A DNA stretch of 64,000 nucleotides. Source: Actinopolymorpha sp. NPDC004070. Its GTDB lineage: Bacteria; Actinomycetota; Actinomycetes; Propionibacteriales; Actinopolymorphaceae. The DNA lies in NCBI RefSeq assembly GCF_040610475.1, contig NZ_JBEXMJ010000003.1:62001-126000 (forward strand). Direction: 5' to 3'. A program made the position numbers and the translations under genes. Within the stretch, counting starts at the first letter, position 1. Each line of letters begins with the position of its first letter. Under the pieces are notes generated by a model, which saw nothing but the letters and a program-made list of their open reading frames with translations, had not been told where the DNA came from and searched no databases. Below, one piece after another: positions 8,453-16,316 of this stretch.

Positions 8453-8826
8453 CGGGTTTTCGTCCTTCCGTGACTTGATCGGGCCTGATCACTTTTGCGG
8501 GAGTGGTGGGTCACCGCAAACCGCCGGACGATCTCCGCTGCCGCCGCACGGGTCTCCAGAACAGCGAAATTGCTGGTCACGACGTGAATTCGGATCAATC
8601 CAAAAAAAGTGAGAAAAGCTCAATCAGGACCTGCGCGAAAGTGCGAATTCCACCCAAGGTAGCTCGCCGGGCACTCAGAGTTGCCCTCGTGTGCCGACGA
8701 ATTCGGTACATATCGCGGTCGCCGCGCAGGGGTTGCCGACGGGCGGCAACCCCGAAAAGCCGTTAACCTGACCGAACACGGCAGCCAACGGAGGGTGGCT
8801 GTCCGGGGATCTAGGAGCGAGAACCA
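8453..8826. other. Divergent regulatory region
   Basis: A 374-base gap between two divergent starts. It has lower GC, an A-rich tract near 8598-8620 and a 10-bp hairpin at 8729-8753 listed separately. Promoters for both neighbours must lie here, but none could be assigned with confidence. Confidence 0.5.
8729..8753 (+). promoter_or_regulatory. 10-bp hairpin upstream of the 8827 gene
   Basis: A perfect inverted repeat ggggttgccg / cggcaacccc with a 5-base loop lies 73 bases before the ATG at 8827, followed by gaaaagccgttaacctg. It has the shape of a terminator or an operator, but sits in the leader or promoter of the next gene. Confidence 0.45.
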
Positions 8827-9216
8827 ATGAGCGACACCCCGCTGTACGACCAGTTGGTCAACGAACGTCTCGGCCGGGGGCCGAGTGAGTTCGAGGGTCA
8901 CGACACGTGGGACGACTCCGAGGAGGCGCGTGCCGCCTTCGAACGCGGTGTGGCACACGCCCGCACTCAGCAGGGGAGAGCCGACGGACCGGAGCAGGGC
9001 GACCCCGCGAAGCCGTCCGCCGAGGCGACGCCCGCTGCCGACGAGAGGACCGGTGCGGAGAAGGGGGCCGACCGCAAGCAGTTCGAGCAGCCCGCCGGTG
9101 AGCAGCAGCAGGTGCCCGGCCAGAAGCAGGACGAGGGACGACCCGCCGCCAAGCCGGAGAGTGCGAAGGAGCCGCAGGGGAAGCCCACCCCGGGAAAGCC
9201 GCTCACCCCCGCCTGA
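8827..9216 (+). CDS. Charged, probably disordered hypothetical protein
   Basis: A 129-residue protein with no recognised domain beyond an N-terminal segment of about 45 residues (LYDQLVNERLGRGPSEFEGHD). The rest is rich in Gln, Glu, Lys, Pro and Ala and ends with repeated GKP/TPGKP pieces, so most of it should be unstructured and soluble. AGGAG lies about 10 bases before the ATG. A convergent gene follows after 30 bases. Nothing in the neighbourhood indicates a role. Confidence 0.65.
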   Translation: MSDTPLYDQLVNERLGRGPSEFEGHDTWDDSEEARAAFERGVAHARTQQGRADGPEQGDPAKPSAEATPAADERTGAEKGADRKQFEQPAGEQQQVPGQKQDEGRPAAKPESAKEPQGKPTPGKPLTPA

Positions 9217-9246
9217 GCCCGGCTGCGCGGCGCACCCGAGGGCGCC

Positions 9247-10137
9247 TTACCGGCACTGGGTGAGCATCATCGACTTGTCCGGGCTGGTGACGGGCAGGTC
9301 GTACTTCAGTGCCACCTGCCCGAACCGCACCGCGTAAGCACAGCGGATCGGCTTGTTCGGTGGCAACCAGGACGCCGGGCCGGAGTCGCGCTTGGCGGAG
9401 TTGGTCGCGCCGTCGACCGGCATGAGGTTCAGCGGGTCGTTGGCGATCTGTTCGCGCCGGTGCTCGCTCCAGCGGGCCGCGCCCATCTGCCACTCGTACG
9501 ACAGGGGTACGACGTGGTCGATCTGCACGTCCGCCGCGTCCTGCTTCCGCCACGAGATCGCCCTGCCCGTGTAGGGATCCGCCAGCGTCATGGCCATCAC
9601 GACGCAGTTCGAACCTTTGCGGTAGCGCAGGTGCTGACCGTCCCGGGCCAGCATGTCGTTGCGGGTGTCGCAGCCGTTGCGGGCAAGGGGTACGCCGTCG
9701 GCGGTGTCGGTCCAGTCCGAGCCGAACCGGTCGCGGTCGTACCCCGTCTTCGGCCCGCGCCCGGCGGTGCGCACCCGAGCGATCAGCCGCCGTGCCGCAC
9801 CGAGGTCGTCGGCCGAGGTGAGCGGGGCGAGGCCCGGTTTGGTGCCGTCGGGATTGTCCAGCGGGTCGACGGCGCGGCCGCCGGACACCCGGGCGGAGGT
9901 CGGGGACACCGACGGCGTGGCGGTGGCCCGGTCCGTCGGTTCGCCGACCGGGACTCCGTCGACCTCAAGGGTGCAGGCCGAGGCCGCGACCGCGACGGCG
10001 CAGAGGAGGACGACGGCCGCCGCCTTGCCGCGGGCCGTCCGGGTCCCACGGGCCGCGCGCGCCGGCAGCCGTGCACTCCACCCCGGCCGTCGCCGATCAG
10101 GTCTGGCCTGACTTCCCAACTGTTCGTACACGCGCAT
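9247..10137 (-). CDS. Exported HNH endonuclease family lipoprotein (DUF1524-like)
   Basis: A 296-residue protein with a C-terminal HNH nuclease domain. The metal and catalytic region is IDHVVPLSYEW near residue 206 and the asparagine motif is NDPLNLMPVDGATNSAKRD near 233, then WLPP near 255, as in secreted DUF1524 nucleases. Near residues 38-55 a hydrophobic stretch ends in the lipobox-like AASAC, so it is probably a membrane-anchored extracellular DNase. About 37 Arg-rich residues precede the hydrophobic stretch, so the true start may be further in. Expected role: breaking down external DNA for nutrients or competition. Confidence 0.88.
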   Translation of the reverse strand: MRVYEQLGSQARPDRRRPGWSARLPARAARGTRTARGKAAAVVLLCAVAVAASACTLEVDGVPVGEPTDRATATPSVSPTSARVSGGRAVDPLDNPDGTKPGLAPLTSADDLGAARRLIARVRTAGRGPKTGYDRDRFGSDWTDTADGVPLARNGCDTRNDMLARDGQHLRYRKGSNCVVMAMTLADPYTGRAISWRKQDAADVQIDHVVPLSYEWQMGAARWSEHRREQIANDPLNLMPVDGATNSAKRDSGPASWLPPNKPIRCAYAVRFGQVALKYDLPVTSPDKSMMLTQCR

Positions 10138-10189
10138 CGACCACGATCCTGTGGACTACGGTTGCCGCCGAGGATCATAGGAGGACGCA

Positions 10190-11407
10190 ATGACGGCGAA
10201 CTTCCGGGACCACGTGCGCGCGTTCCTGGCGGAGGCGGTGGTCGACCGGGCGGAGGTCGACCGGTTCCTCGACCCCGACCAGCCGAAGTGGGCGAGGTTC
10301 GACGCCGAACTCGGCTACCTCCCCCATCCTTCCCGGGTGCCCGACGGCGTGGACGACTCGGTGAGCACCTACCGCTACGGCGCGCTCGGTGAACGCCTCG
10401 TCATCGCCTACGCCGACCGGCCGTGCCGGGTGAACACCTACGGCGACAGCTTCACCCAGTGCCACCAGGTCAGCGACGGCGAGACCTGGCAGGAGTATCT
10501 CGCCGCCCACCTCGGTGAGCCCGTGCGCAACTTCGGCGTCGGCGGGCACGGCGTCCTGCAGGCGTGCCGCCGGCTGCGTCGGGAGGAGGGCGGTGCGGCG
10601 AGCGCCGAGCACGTCGTCCTCAACATCTACCTGGACGACCACTACCGGAGCCTGGACGCCTATCGCATGCTGCGGGTCGGGCGGCAGTGGTGGGATCGTT
10701 ACCAGTCGTTGCCCACAAGCATGTTCCACGCCAACCCGTGGGAGCACGTGCGCTTCGACCACACCGGTGCACTGGTCGACCGGCCGAACCCGTGCCCCAC
10801 GGCGGAGTCGCTGTACGACCTGTGCGATCCGGACTTCCTGGTCGAGACCTTCGGCGAGGACCTGGTGGTCCACCTGCTGGTGGGCCGGCGCACCGGACGA
10901 TGGGACTTCCTCGCCGACCACCGTGAGACCGCCGCCGCGCTGGGCCTCGACCTCGACCTCGACGGCGACGAGGCGAGCGCGCACTCGGCCGAGGCGTTCT
11001 ACGACCGATGTGCGTTCCGTGCCTCGGCGATGCTGGTCGAACGCACCAGGCGCGAGCTTGCCGAGCAGGGCAAGCGACTGCTGGTGCTGCTCAGCTACCC
11101 GGGCGGCACCGTCGCGGACGCCTGCGCCGGAAAGCCCCGGCCGGACGAGGAGTTCGTCCATTACCTCGACGACCTCGGCATCGAGTACGTCGACTCGCTG
11201 GCCGCCCACGTCGCCGACTACCAGGCCTTCTCGCTGTCCCCGCGGGAGTACCGCGACCGTTTCTACAACGGGCACTACACGCCGGCGGGCAACCACCTCT
11301 TCGCGTTCATGGTGAAGCCGCGGTTCGTGCGGTGGCTGGACCCGGCACCGCCTGCCTACGCCGAGAAGACGAGTCCGCTGTCGGTACGCGGGGAGGCGCT
11401 GGCGTGA
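10190..11407 (+). CDS. SGNH/GDSL-like hydrolase
   Basis: A 405-residue soluble protein with SGNH-fold blocks. Block I is YGDSFTQ near residue 86 (nucleophile Ser), block II is NFGVGGHGVLQ near 115, block III is in LNIYLDD near 145, and the Asp/His block may be FYNGHYTPAGNH near 360. The middle insert of about 150 residues is larger than in simple GDSL esterases. Family members remove acyl or acetyl groups from lipids and carbohydrates. AGGAGG precedes the ATG. It overlaps the next gene by 4 bases, so the two are co-translated. Confidence 0.75.
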   Translation: MTANFRDHVRAFLAEAVVDRAEVDRFLDPDQPKWARFDAELGYLPHPSRVPDGVDDSVSTYRYGALGERLVIAYADRPCRVNTYGDSFTQCHQVSDGETWQEYLAAHLGEPVRNFGVGGHGVLQACRRLRREEGGAASAEHVVLNIYLDDHYRSLDAYRMLRVGRQWWDRYQSLPTSMFHANPWEHVRFDHTGALVDRPNPCPTAESLYDLCDPDFLVETFGEDLVVHLLVGRRTGRWDFLADHRETAAALGLDLDLDGDEASAHSAEAFYDRCAFRASAMLVERTRRELAEQGKRLLVLLSYPGGTVADACAGKPRPDEEFVHYLDDLGIEYVDSLAAHVADYQAFSLSPREYRDRFYNGHYTPAGNHLFAFMVKPRFVRWLDPAPPAYAEKTSPLSVRGEALA

Positions 11408-11949
11408 CGGTCCTTCTTCGCGTACCACCGCTGGGCGACCTCGCCGCCGCGCCGTTCACCTATCCCGAGGTCGGTGCGACCGCCGGTGAGTCTCCGCCCG
11501 GCTACGGCCTGGTCACCCGTTCGGTCCGGGTAGGCCAAGGGCAGGGTTCCTTCGACAGCTGCACGAACGCCCTGCTGGGCTGGGAAGTCCATCGCCGCGC
11601 GGGACTCGGTGTGTACGCCGACCAGCCGAGGGCCACGCCCGGCGCGGTCGTGGTGGTCGTCGTGGGCGTGGGCAGGTGGGGAGTCGTGGCGCCGTGCCGG
11701 GTGGTTCACCTCCTCGACGAGCCCGACCGGCGTGGCTTCGCGTACGGCACCCTGCCCGGCCACCCCGAGCAGGGCGAGGAGAGCTTCGTGGTCGCCCGCG
11801 AGACCGACGGCACCGTGACGTTCACCGTGACGGCGTTCTCCCGCCCGGGCAACCTGCTCACCCGCGTGGGGGGTCCGTTCGCCCGGCGGACGCAGGACCT
11901 GTTCGTCGGCCGTTACCTCAGGGCCGCGGCGGCGCTCGCGCAACCCTGA
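11404..11949 (+). CDS. DUF1990 family protein
   Basis: A 181-residue DUF1990 protein. The conserved core is clear: GYGLVTRSVRVGQG near residue 38, LLGWEVHRRAGL near 62, PCRVVHLLDEP near 98, FAYGTLPGHPEQGEE near 112 and TAFSRPGNLL near 140. The family is uncharacterised. Some members have a fold in which a small hydrophobic ligand could bind, but that is inference. Its GTG start overlaps the stop of the hydrolase gene (GTGA), showing translational coupling. The phosphotriesterase-like gene follows 20 bases later. Confidence 0.9.
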   Translation: MTVLLRVPPLGDLAAAPFTYPEVGATAGESPPGYGLVTRSVRVGQGQGSFDSCTNALLGWEVHRRAGLGVYADQPRATPGAVVVVVVGVGRWGVVAPCRVVHLLDEPDRRGFAYGTLPGHPEQGEESFVVARETDGTVTFTVTAFSRPGNLLTRVGGPFARRTQDLFVGRYLRAAAALAQP

Positions 11950-11969
11950 CCTGCACTACGGTTCGCACC

Positions 11970-12848
11970 ATGACGACGCCGGCAGTGGTTCCCGACAGTG
12001 TTCTCGTGCACGAGCACGTCCTGGTCGACTTCAGCGGGGTGGCCGACGCGCACGCCTACGATCCCGACGAGGTGTTCGCCGTGGCGAAGCCGAAGCTGGA
12101 CGAGGTGTACGCCCTCGGCTGCCGGCGGCTGCTGGAGTGCACGCCGCAGGGTCTCGGCCGCGATCCGGTCCTCCTCGCCCGGCTCGCCGACGCGACCGGC
12201 GTCGAGATCGCCACCAACACCGGCATCTACGGCGCCGCGGAGCGGGTCGGCGTACCCCCTTACGCCCACGAGCTTTCCGCCGAGCAGTTGGCGCGGCGGT
12301 TCGTCGACGAGTACACCCACGGCATCGCCGGCAGCTCCGGCGTACGTCCGGCATTCGTCAAGACGGCGGTCCGCGACGGCGCTCTGGAGGACCTGGACCG
12401 CAAGCTCGTCCGCGCGGCCGCGCTGACCGCCCGGGAGACCGGGCTGACGGTCGCGTCCCACACCACGGCGGGAGTGGCCGCGCTGGAACAGCTCGACATC
12501 TTCGCCGACGTGGGCGTGTCCCCGGAGCAGTTCGTCTGGGTGCACGCGCAGGCCGAGCCGGACGGCGACATCCACGAACAGGTGGCCCGCGCCGGGGCGT
12601 GGGTGGAGTTCGACGGCCTGCGTCCGGGTGACACGCAGTCGCAACGCAGCTGCGTCGAGCGCATGGCCGCCGCCGGACTGCTCGGCCGCACCCTGGTGGC
12701 CAACGACAGCGGGTGGTGGCACGCCGAGGAGCCGGGTGGAGGGGAGTTCCTCGGCTACACGTTCGTCTACGACGAACTCCTGCCCGCGCTGGAGGAGCCG
12801 TGGTGGCGGACCCTGATGGTCGACAACCCGGTGGCCGCGTTCGGCTGA
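11970..12848 (+). CDS. Phosphotriesterase-family metal hydrolase
   Basis: A 292-residue amidohydrolase-superfamily enzyme. All metal ligands of the phosphotriesterase/lactonase family can be seen: HEH near residue 12, the bridging lysine in AFVKTAV near 132, histidines in VASHTT near 165 and WVHAQ near 193, and the aspartate in VANDSGWW near 250. It should hydrolyse a lactone or an ester of phosphate; natural substrates of most relatives are unknown. It is shorter than the usual 320-330 residues but no motif is missing. Probably co-transcribed with the two genes before it. Confidence 0.92.
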   Translation: MTTPAVVPDSVLVHEHVLVDFSGVADAHAYDPDEVFAVAKPKLDEVYALGCRRLLECTPQGLGRDPVLLARLADATGVEIATNTGIYGAAERVGVPPYAHELSAEQLARRFVDEYTHGIAGSSGVRPAFVKTAVRDGALEDLDRKLVRAAALTARETGLTVASHTTAGVAALEQLDIFADVGVSPEQFVWVHAQAEPDGDIHEQVARAGAWVEFDGLRPGDTQSQRSCVERMAAAGLLGRTLVANDSGWWHAEEPGGGEFLGYTFVYDELLPALEEPWWRTLMVDNPVAAFG

Positions 12849-12854
12849 ACGTCG

Positions 12855-13350
12855 TGGGCGCGGCTGCCGCACCTCGCGGCCTACGTACGCGCGAACGCCG
12901 ACACCCGGCGCTACGGCGTCGTCGTGGTGGACAGCTCCGGAGCCGACTTCGTGGTCCGTGGCGCACCGGCCAGTGGGCACGGCGCGGGCGGCCACGGTGG
13001 CGAGGGGCACGCCGAGGTACGCGGTGAGCAGCGCCCGCTGCACAAGGTGCGCGGCGGCGCGTTGTCCAACCGGCGGATGCAGAACTCCGTGAAGGAGACG
13101 GCCGACCGCAACGCCAGGCTGGTGGCCGACAACATCGTCCGGCTGGTCGAGAGCGCAGCACCGGTGTGGAAGGTGCGACGGACGTCCTGCAGGCCCTGCG
13201 TCAGGGCGCGGTTGACACCCTCCTGCTGACCGAGGAGGAGCCCGACAACGGCACCGCACCTGAGGCGTCCCGGCGGACGATCGCGTCGGCGCGGGTGCGT
13301 CGGAGCTCATGGGTGCGCTGCTGCGGTTCGCGCCGTCCGACCAGGCGTGA
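12855..13350 (+). pseudogene. Decayed Vms1/baeRF-type peptidyl-tRNA hydrolase relative
   Basis: Broken coding sequence. One frame from 12855 reads LPHLAAYVRANADTRRYGVVVVD and later PLHKVRGGALSNRRMQ and NARLVADNIVRLVE, which resemble the N-terminal and central parts of actinobacterial baeRF (Vms1-like, Rv2629-like) proteins. Near 13160-13230 the frame changes to read DVLQALRQGAVDTLLLTEE, and a third frame near 13300 reads ELMGALLRFAPSDQA then stop at 13348-13350, matching the family's C-terminal GALLR end. At least two frame changes and internal losses mean no full product. No start codon is evident. Confidence 0.65.
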
Positions 13351-13424
13351 CCGACGGGGTAACAGGTGGTCCAGACGGTGGTGCGCAGGTCCACCATCGC
13401 CCGGCTTCACCGCGGCGATCGCGC

Positions 13425-13487
13425 GTCGGCGGCGTGATCGCCTTCCTGTACGCCGACGTGCTGATCCTGCCGATCCTCAAGCCGACA
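13425..13487 (+). pseudogene. Short scrap of a YraQ-type permease gene
   Basis: About 20 codons read VGGVIAFLYADVLILPILKP, which closely resembles the conserved helix of the DUF318/YraQ permease family (pattern GGVIAFxxADLIxLPIL). Nothing before or after continues the family. It is read in frame between the baeRF remnant and the end of the convergent NADH dehydrogenase gene. A piece this short could be coincidence. Confidence 0.4.
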
Positions 13488-13505
13488 GGGCGTAAGCCCC
13501 TCGGG

Positions 13506-14801
13506 TCACTGCTGGTCGGACTCCAGCGGAACCGCACTCGGAGCGACCAGCCCGAGCTTGACGACCTGCCGGCGCAACAGCGCGTCGAGCGCCCAGTCGG
13601 TCGCGATGCGGATGCGGTTGGCCGGAACGCTCAGCAGGTGGTAGCCCTTCGTCACGGCCGCGGCAGGTGCCCCGGCGAGCGCGACGCCCAGCGGGTTGGC
13701 GGCCGCGGACAGCCCGCCGAGGTCGACGACGAAGCCGAGGTCGTGGTGCTTGTACGGCTTCGGGCGCCCGTCGCCGAAGGATGCGGCGACGTTGCGGGCG
13801 ACCGCCTTGCCCTGGCGTTCGGCGTGCTGGGCGGTCATCGCGGTGACCTGCCCGGGCCTGGTCAGGTCGGGAACGGCGGCGGAGTCTCCACAGGCGAAGA
13901 CCTCCGGCCGGCCCGGGACACTGAGGTACTCGTCCACCACCAGGCGGCCCTTCTCGGTGGGTTCGCCGAGGCTCTCGATGAGCGGGTCGGGGCGTACGCC
14001 GACACACCACACGAGGGTCTTCGTGGGCACGAACTCGCCGTCGGACAACTGCACACCGTCGGCGGTCGCCTTCTCCACCGACGTGCCCGTACGCACTTCC
14101 ACGCCACGCTTGCGAAGAGTGCGCTCGGTGGTGGCGGCCAGGCGCGGATCCAGCCCCGGCAGCAGGCGGTCGGCGACGTCGACCAGCAGCCAGCGCACCT
14201 GACTTTCGTCCACGCCGTTCTTCGTGCCGGCGACCTGCTTGGTCAGCAGCTGTCCCTGGGCGGCGACCTCGGTGCCGGTGTATCCCGCGCCGACGACGAC
14301 GAAGGTGCACCGCGCCTCGCGTTCGGCGGAGTCGTTGCAGGCACTGGCGAGCTCGATCTGCCCGATCAGGTGGTCGCGAAGATAGAGCGCCTCGCCGACG
14401 CTCCGGAAACCGTGTGCGTACTCGTTCACACCGGGGATGGGCAAGAGCTTGTTGACACTGCCCGGCGCCAGAACCAACCGGTCGTAGGTGATCTCGTGCC
14501 GGCCTTCCTCGGGGTCGACGTAACTGACCGTACGAGTGTCCAGATCGACGCCGTCGACGGTGCCCAGTGTGAGGCAAGCGTCCCGCAGCGTCCGGGACAG
14601 CGGCACCGACACCTGACGGGGGTCGAGGACGCCCGAGGCGACCTCCGGTAGCAGCGGGAGGTAGAGGAAGTAGTCGGTGGGGTTGATCACGACGATCTCG
14701 GCCCGGCCGCGAGCGAGGCGCTCCAGCTCTCTGGCCGCGTGGAAACCGGCGAATCCCGCGCCCACCACGACAATCCGCGGGCGGCGGTTCGGTTCCGTCA
14801 T
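13506..14801 (-). CDS. ndh: Type II NADH dehydrogenase (NDH-2-like FAD oxidoreductase)
   Basis: A 431-residue flavoprotein passing electrons from NADH to quinone without pumping protons. It has the FAD motif VVVGAGFAGFHAARELE near residue 11, the quinone-site-like YLPLLPEVASG near 50, the NADH-binding VVVGAGYTGTEVAA near 170 and the second FAD contact EVFACGDSAAVPDL near 298. A C-terminal LGFVVDLGG segment is also family-typical. Length fits NDH-2. The ATG at 14801 was chosen over an upstream extension of low-complexity sequence. A membrane-surface location is expected. A ferredoxin/NADH reductase relative cannot be excluded. Confidence 0.88.
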   Translation of the reverse strand: MTEPNRRPRIVVVGAGFAGFHAARELERLARGRAEIVVINPTDYFLYLPLLPEVASGVLDPRQVSVPLSRTLRDACLTLGTVDGVDLDTRTVSYVDPEEGRHEITYDRLVLAPGSVNKLLPIPGVNEYAHGFRSVGEALYLRDHLIGQIELASACNDSAEREARCTFVVVGAGYTGTEVAAQGQLLTKQVAGTKNGVDESQVRWLLVDVADRLLPGLDPRLAATTERTLRKRGVEVRTGTSVEKATADGVQLSDGEFVPTKTLVWCVGVRPDPLIESLGEPTEKGRLVVDEYLSVPGRPEVFACGDSAAVPDLTRPGQVTAMTAQHAERQGKAVARNVAASFGDGRPKPYKHHDLGFVVDLGGLSAAANPLGVALAGAPAAAVTKGYHLLSVPANRIRIATDWALDALLRRQVVKLGLVAPSAVPLESDQQ

Positions 14802-14926
14802 CTCGGCTCCCTCAGGGTCGACTACCTGCCGTGCCTGCGACCCTACGGCACCACCGAGGTTGTTTCGAATAGGTGCCCGCACGTCGGGTAGGCCCGGCAC
14901 CAGCGAGTGAACGGGGCCCCACGGAT

Positions 14927-14965
14927 GCGGGTGGGCTGCCGTGACCTGGCCGGCAGCCCACCCGC
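14927..14965 (-). terminator. 15-bp perfect hairpin downstream of the VOC gene
   Basis: The arms gcgggtgggctgccg and its exact complement surround a 9-base loop. It lies 96 bases beyond the end of the minus-strand VOC gene and before the start of the NADH dehydrogenase, so it should end the VOC transcript. There is no U tract. Confidence 0.75.
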
Positions 14966-15060
14966 GTACTTCACATCCCGCGGGTTTCGCCTCGCCCGCT
15001 CACCGCACCTGCCGATCGACGGTGGACGGGGGTTCTTCGGGTGTGTCGCTTCCGGGTCCG

Positions 15061-15432
15061 TCAGTCGGGGACGCGGGTGAGGATCTCCATGTTGTGCCCG
15101 TTGGGGTCGTCGAAGTAGACGCCCCGTCCGCCCCAGCGGTGGTTGATCTCGCCCTCCTGCCGGTGACCCGGGTCGGCGTAGTAGGTGAGGCCCGCCTTCT
15201 GGATCCGCTCGAACGCGGCGTCGAACTCGTCCTCCTCGACCAGGAACGCGCAGTGCATGTGCTGGAAGTCCGAGGCGTTCGCGTAGTCGAGGGTCACGCC
15301 GTTGCTGACGGTCAGGGGGACGAACGGGTCGCTGTCCTCACCCACCGGGACACCGAGGATCGAGCCGAGGAACTCGGCGGACGCGCGCTTGTCGTGGGCG
15401 GGAACGATGATGTGGTTGAGCTGGATGCTCAT
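15061..15432 (-). CDS. VOC-family (glyoxalase/bleomycin-resistance-like) protein
   Basis: A 123-residue single VOC domain with paired beta-alpha-beta-beta-beta modules. Likely metal ligands are His in LNHIIVP near residue 6, His in MHCAFLV near 60 and Glu in GHNMEIL near 117; WGGRGVYFDDPNGHN is the family's typical end. VOC proteins are dioxygenases, isomerases or drug-binding proteins, and this one cannot be assigned. A purine-rich GGAGGAG precedes the ATG. It stands alone with its own terminator. Confidence 0.85.
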   Translation of the reverse strand: MSIQLNHIIVPAHDKRASAEFLGSILGVPVGEDSDPFVPLTVSNGVTLDYANASDFQHMHCAFLVEEDEFDAAFERIQKAGLTYYADPGHRQEGEINHRWGGRGVYFDDPNGHNMEILTRVPD

Positions 15433-15695
15433 CTGCTCTCCTCCTGTGGGGCTCCTCCTGCCAGGCCCTGGCCGGGACGTGGCGAGTACCGGCTTTCGAA
15501 TCTAGACGGCGTGACCGTGATCGGAAATCCCTTTGCCACCTGCACGCGCCGCTCGGCACCATGCGGGTGATGCGCTCGCGATGGGTTCGGTCTCACCCGT
15601 GGTCCGCGCCGTGACTGCTGCCCTTTCTCCGGGCGATCCGGTCGGCGGCGGACCTGACCATGCCTCGTTCCGACGCAGCCGGACAGGATCCCCAC

Positions 15696-16316
15696 ATGCC
15701 CGCTTCGTTCCACGTCCGTGACTACCGCGACCACTCCGACGCCGCCAGTTGGTTGCGGTGCCGCCTGCTCAGCTTCTTCCCGACCGACTACTACGACGAC
15801 GTGGTGACCCGGCGGCCGTCCTACGGCCCGCCCGCACTGCGCCGGGTCGCCGTCGCCGGCACCGGCACCGGCACCGGCACCGGCACCGGCACCGGCACCG
15901 GCACCGGGGTAGCCGGCACCGAGGTCGTCGGCCTGATGGACGCCACGATCTCACCGCCACGAGCGACCATCGAGGTGCTTGCCGTCCATCCCGACCACCA
16001 GCGGCGCGGTGTCGCCGGCGCGCTTCTCGCCGGTGTGATCGACGACCTTCGTCCGCACGGCGTTCGGGAAGTCGACGCCTGGACGCGCGAGGACGTCGCG
16101 GCCAACCGGTGGTACCGCCGGTCGGGGTTCACCGAACGGTTCAGCTATCTGCACGTCTACAAGGACGCCTCCGACGACGGCGAGGGTTTCACCTGCCCGG
16201 AAGGGCTGACCGGTCCGTTCACCGCGTTCTGCCAGGCACCGCGCGAACTCGAGACCTCCGTACGTGCGAGATTTCCCCGCGTGTACGTGTGCCGCCAGTA
16301 CGTCCGGGCGCTGTGA
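15696..16316 (+). CDS. GNAT-family N-acetyltransferase with an internal Gly-Thr repeat
   Basis: A 206-residue acetyltransferase. The acetyl-CoA loop is HPDHQRRGVAGALLAGVI near residue 98 and the C-terminal ANRWYRRSGFTERF near 136 is the usual GNAT strand. Near residue 55 a run of eight Gly-Thr pairs, encoded by eight perfect ggcacc units, interrupts the beta-2/beta-3 region. The ATG at 15696 (AGGAT upstream) is preferred; ATG 15660 would add 12 residues. The stop overlaps the next gene's ATG by one base (TGATG), so the two acetyltransferases are coupled. Confidence 0.85.
   Translation: MPASFHVRDYRDHSDAASWLRCRLLSFFPTDYYDDVVTRRPSYGPPALRRVAVAGTGTGTGTGTGTGTGTGVAGTEVVGLMDATISPPRATIEVLAVHPDHQRRGVAGALLAGVIDDLRPHGVREVDAWTREDVAANRWYRRSGFTERFSYLHVYKDASDDGEGFTCPEGLTGPFTAFCQAPRELETSVRARFPRVYVCRQYVRAL
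15858..15905 (+). repeat. Eight perfect tandem copies of ggcacc in a coding region
   Basis: A 48-base hexanucleotide microsatellite inside the GNAT gene. Because the unit is two codons, slippage would change the number of Gly-Thr pairs but keep the frame. Confidence 0.95.
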
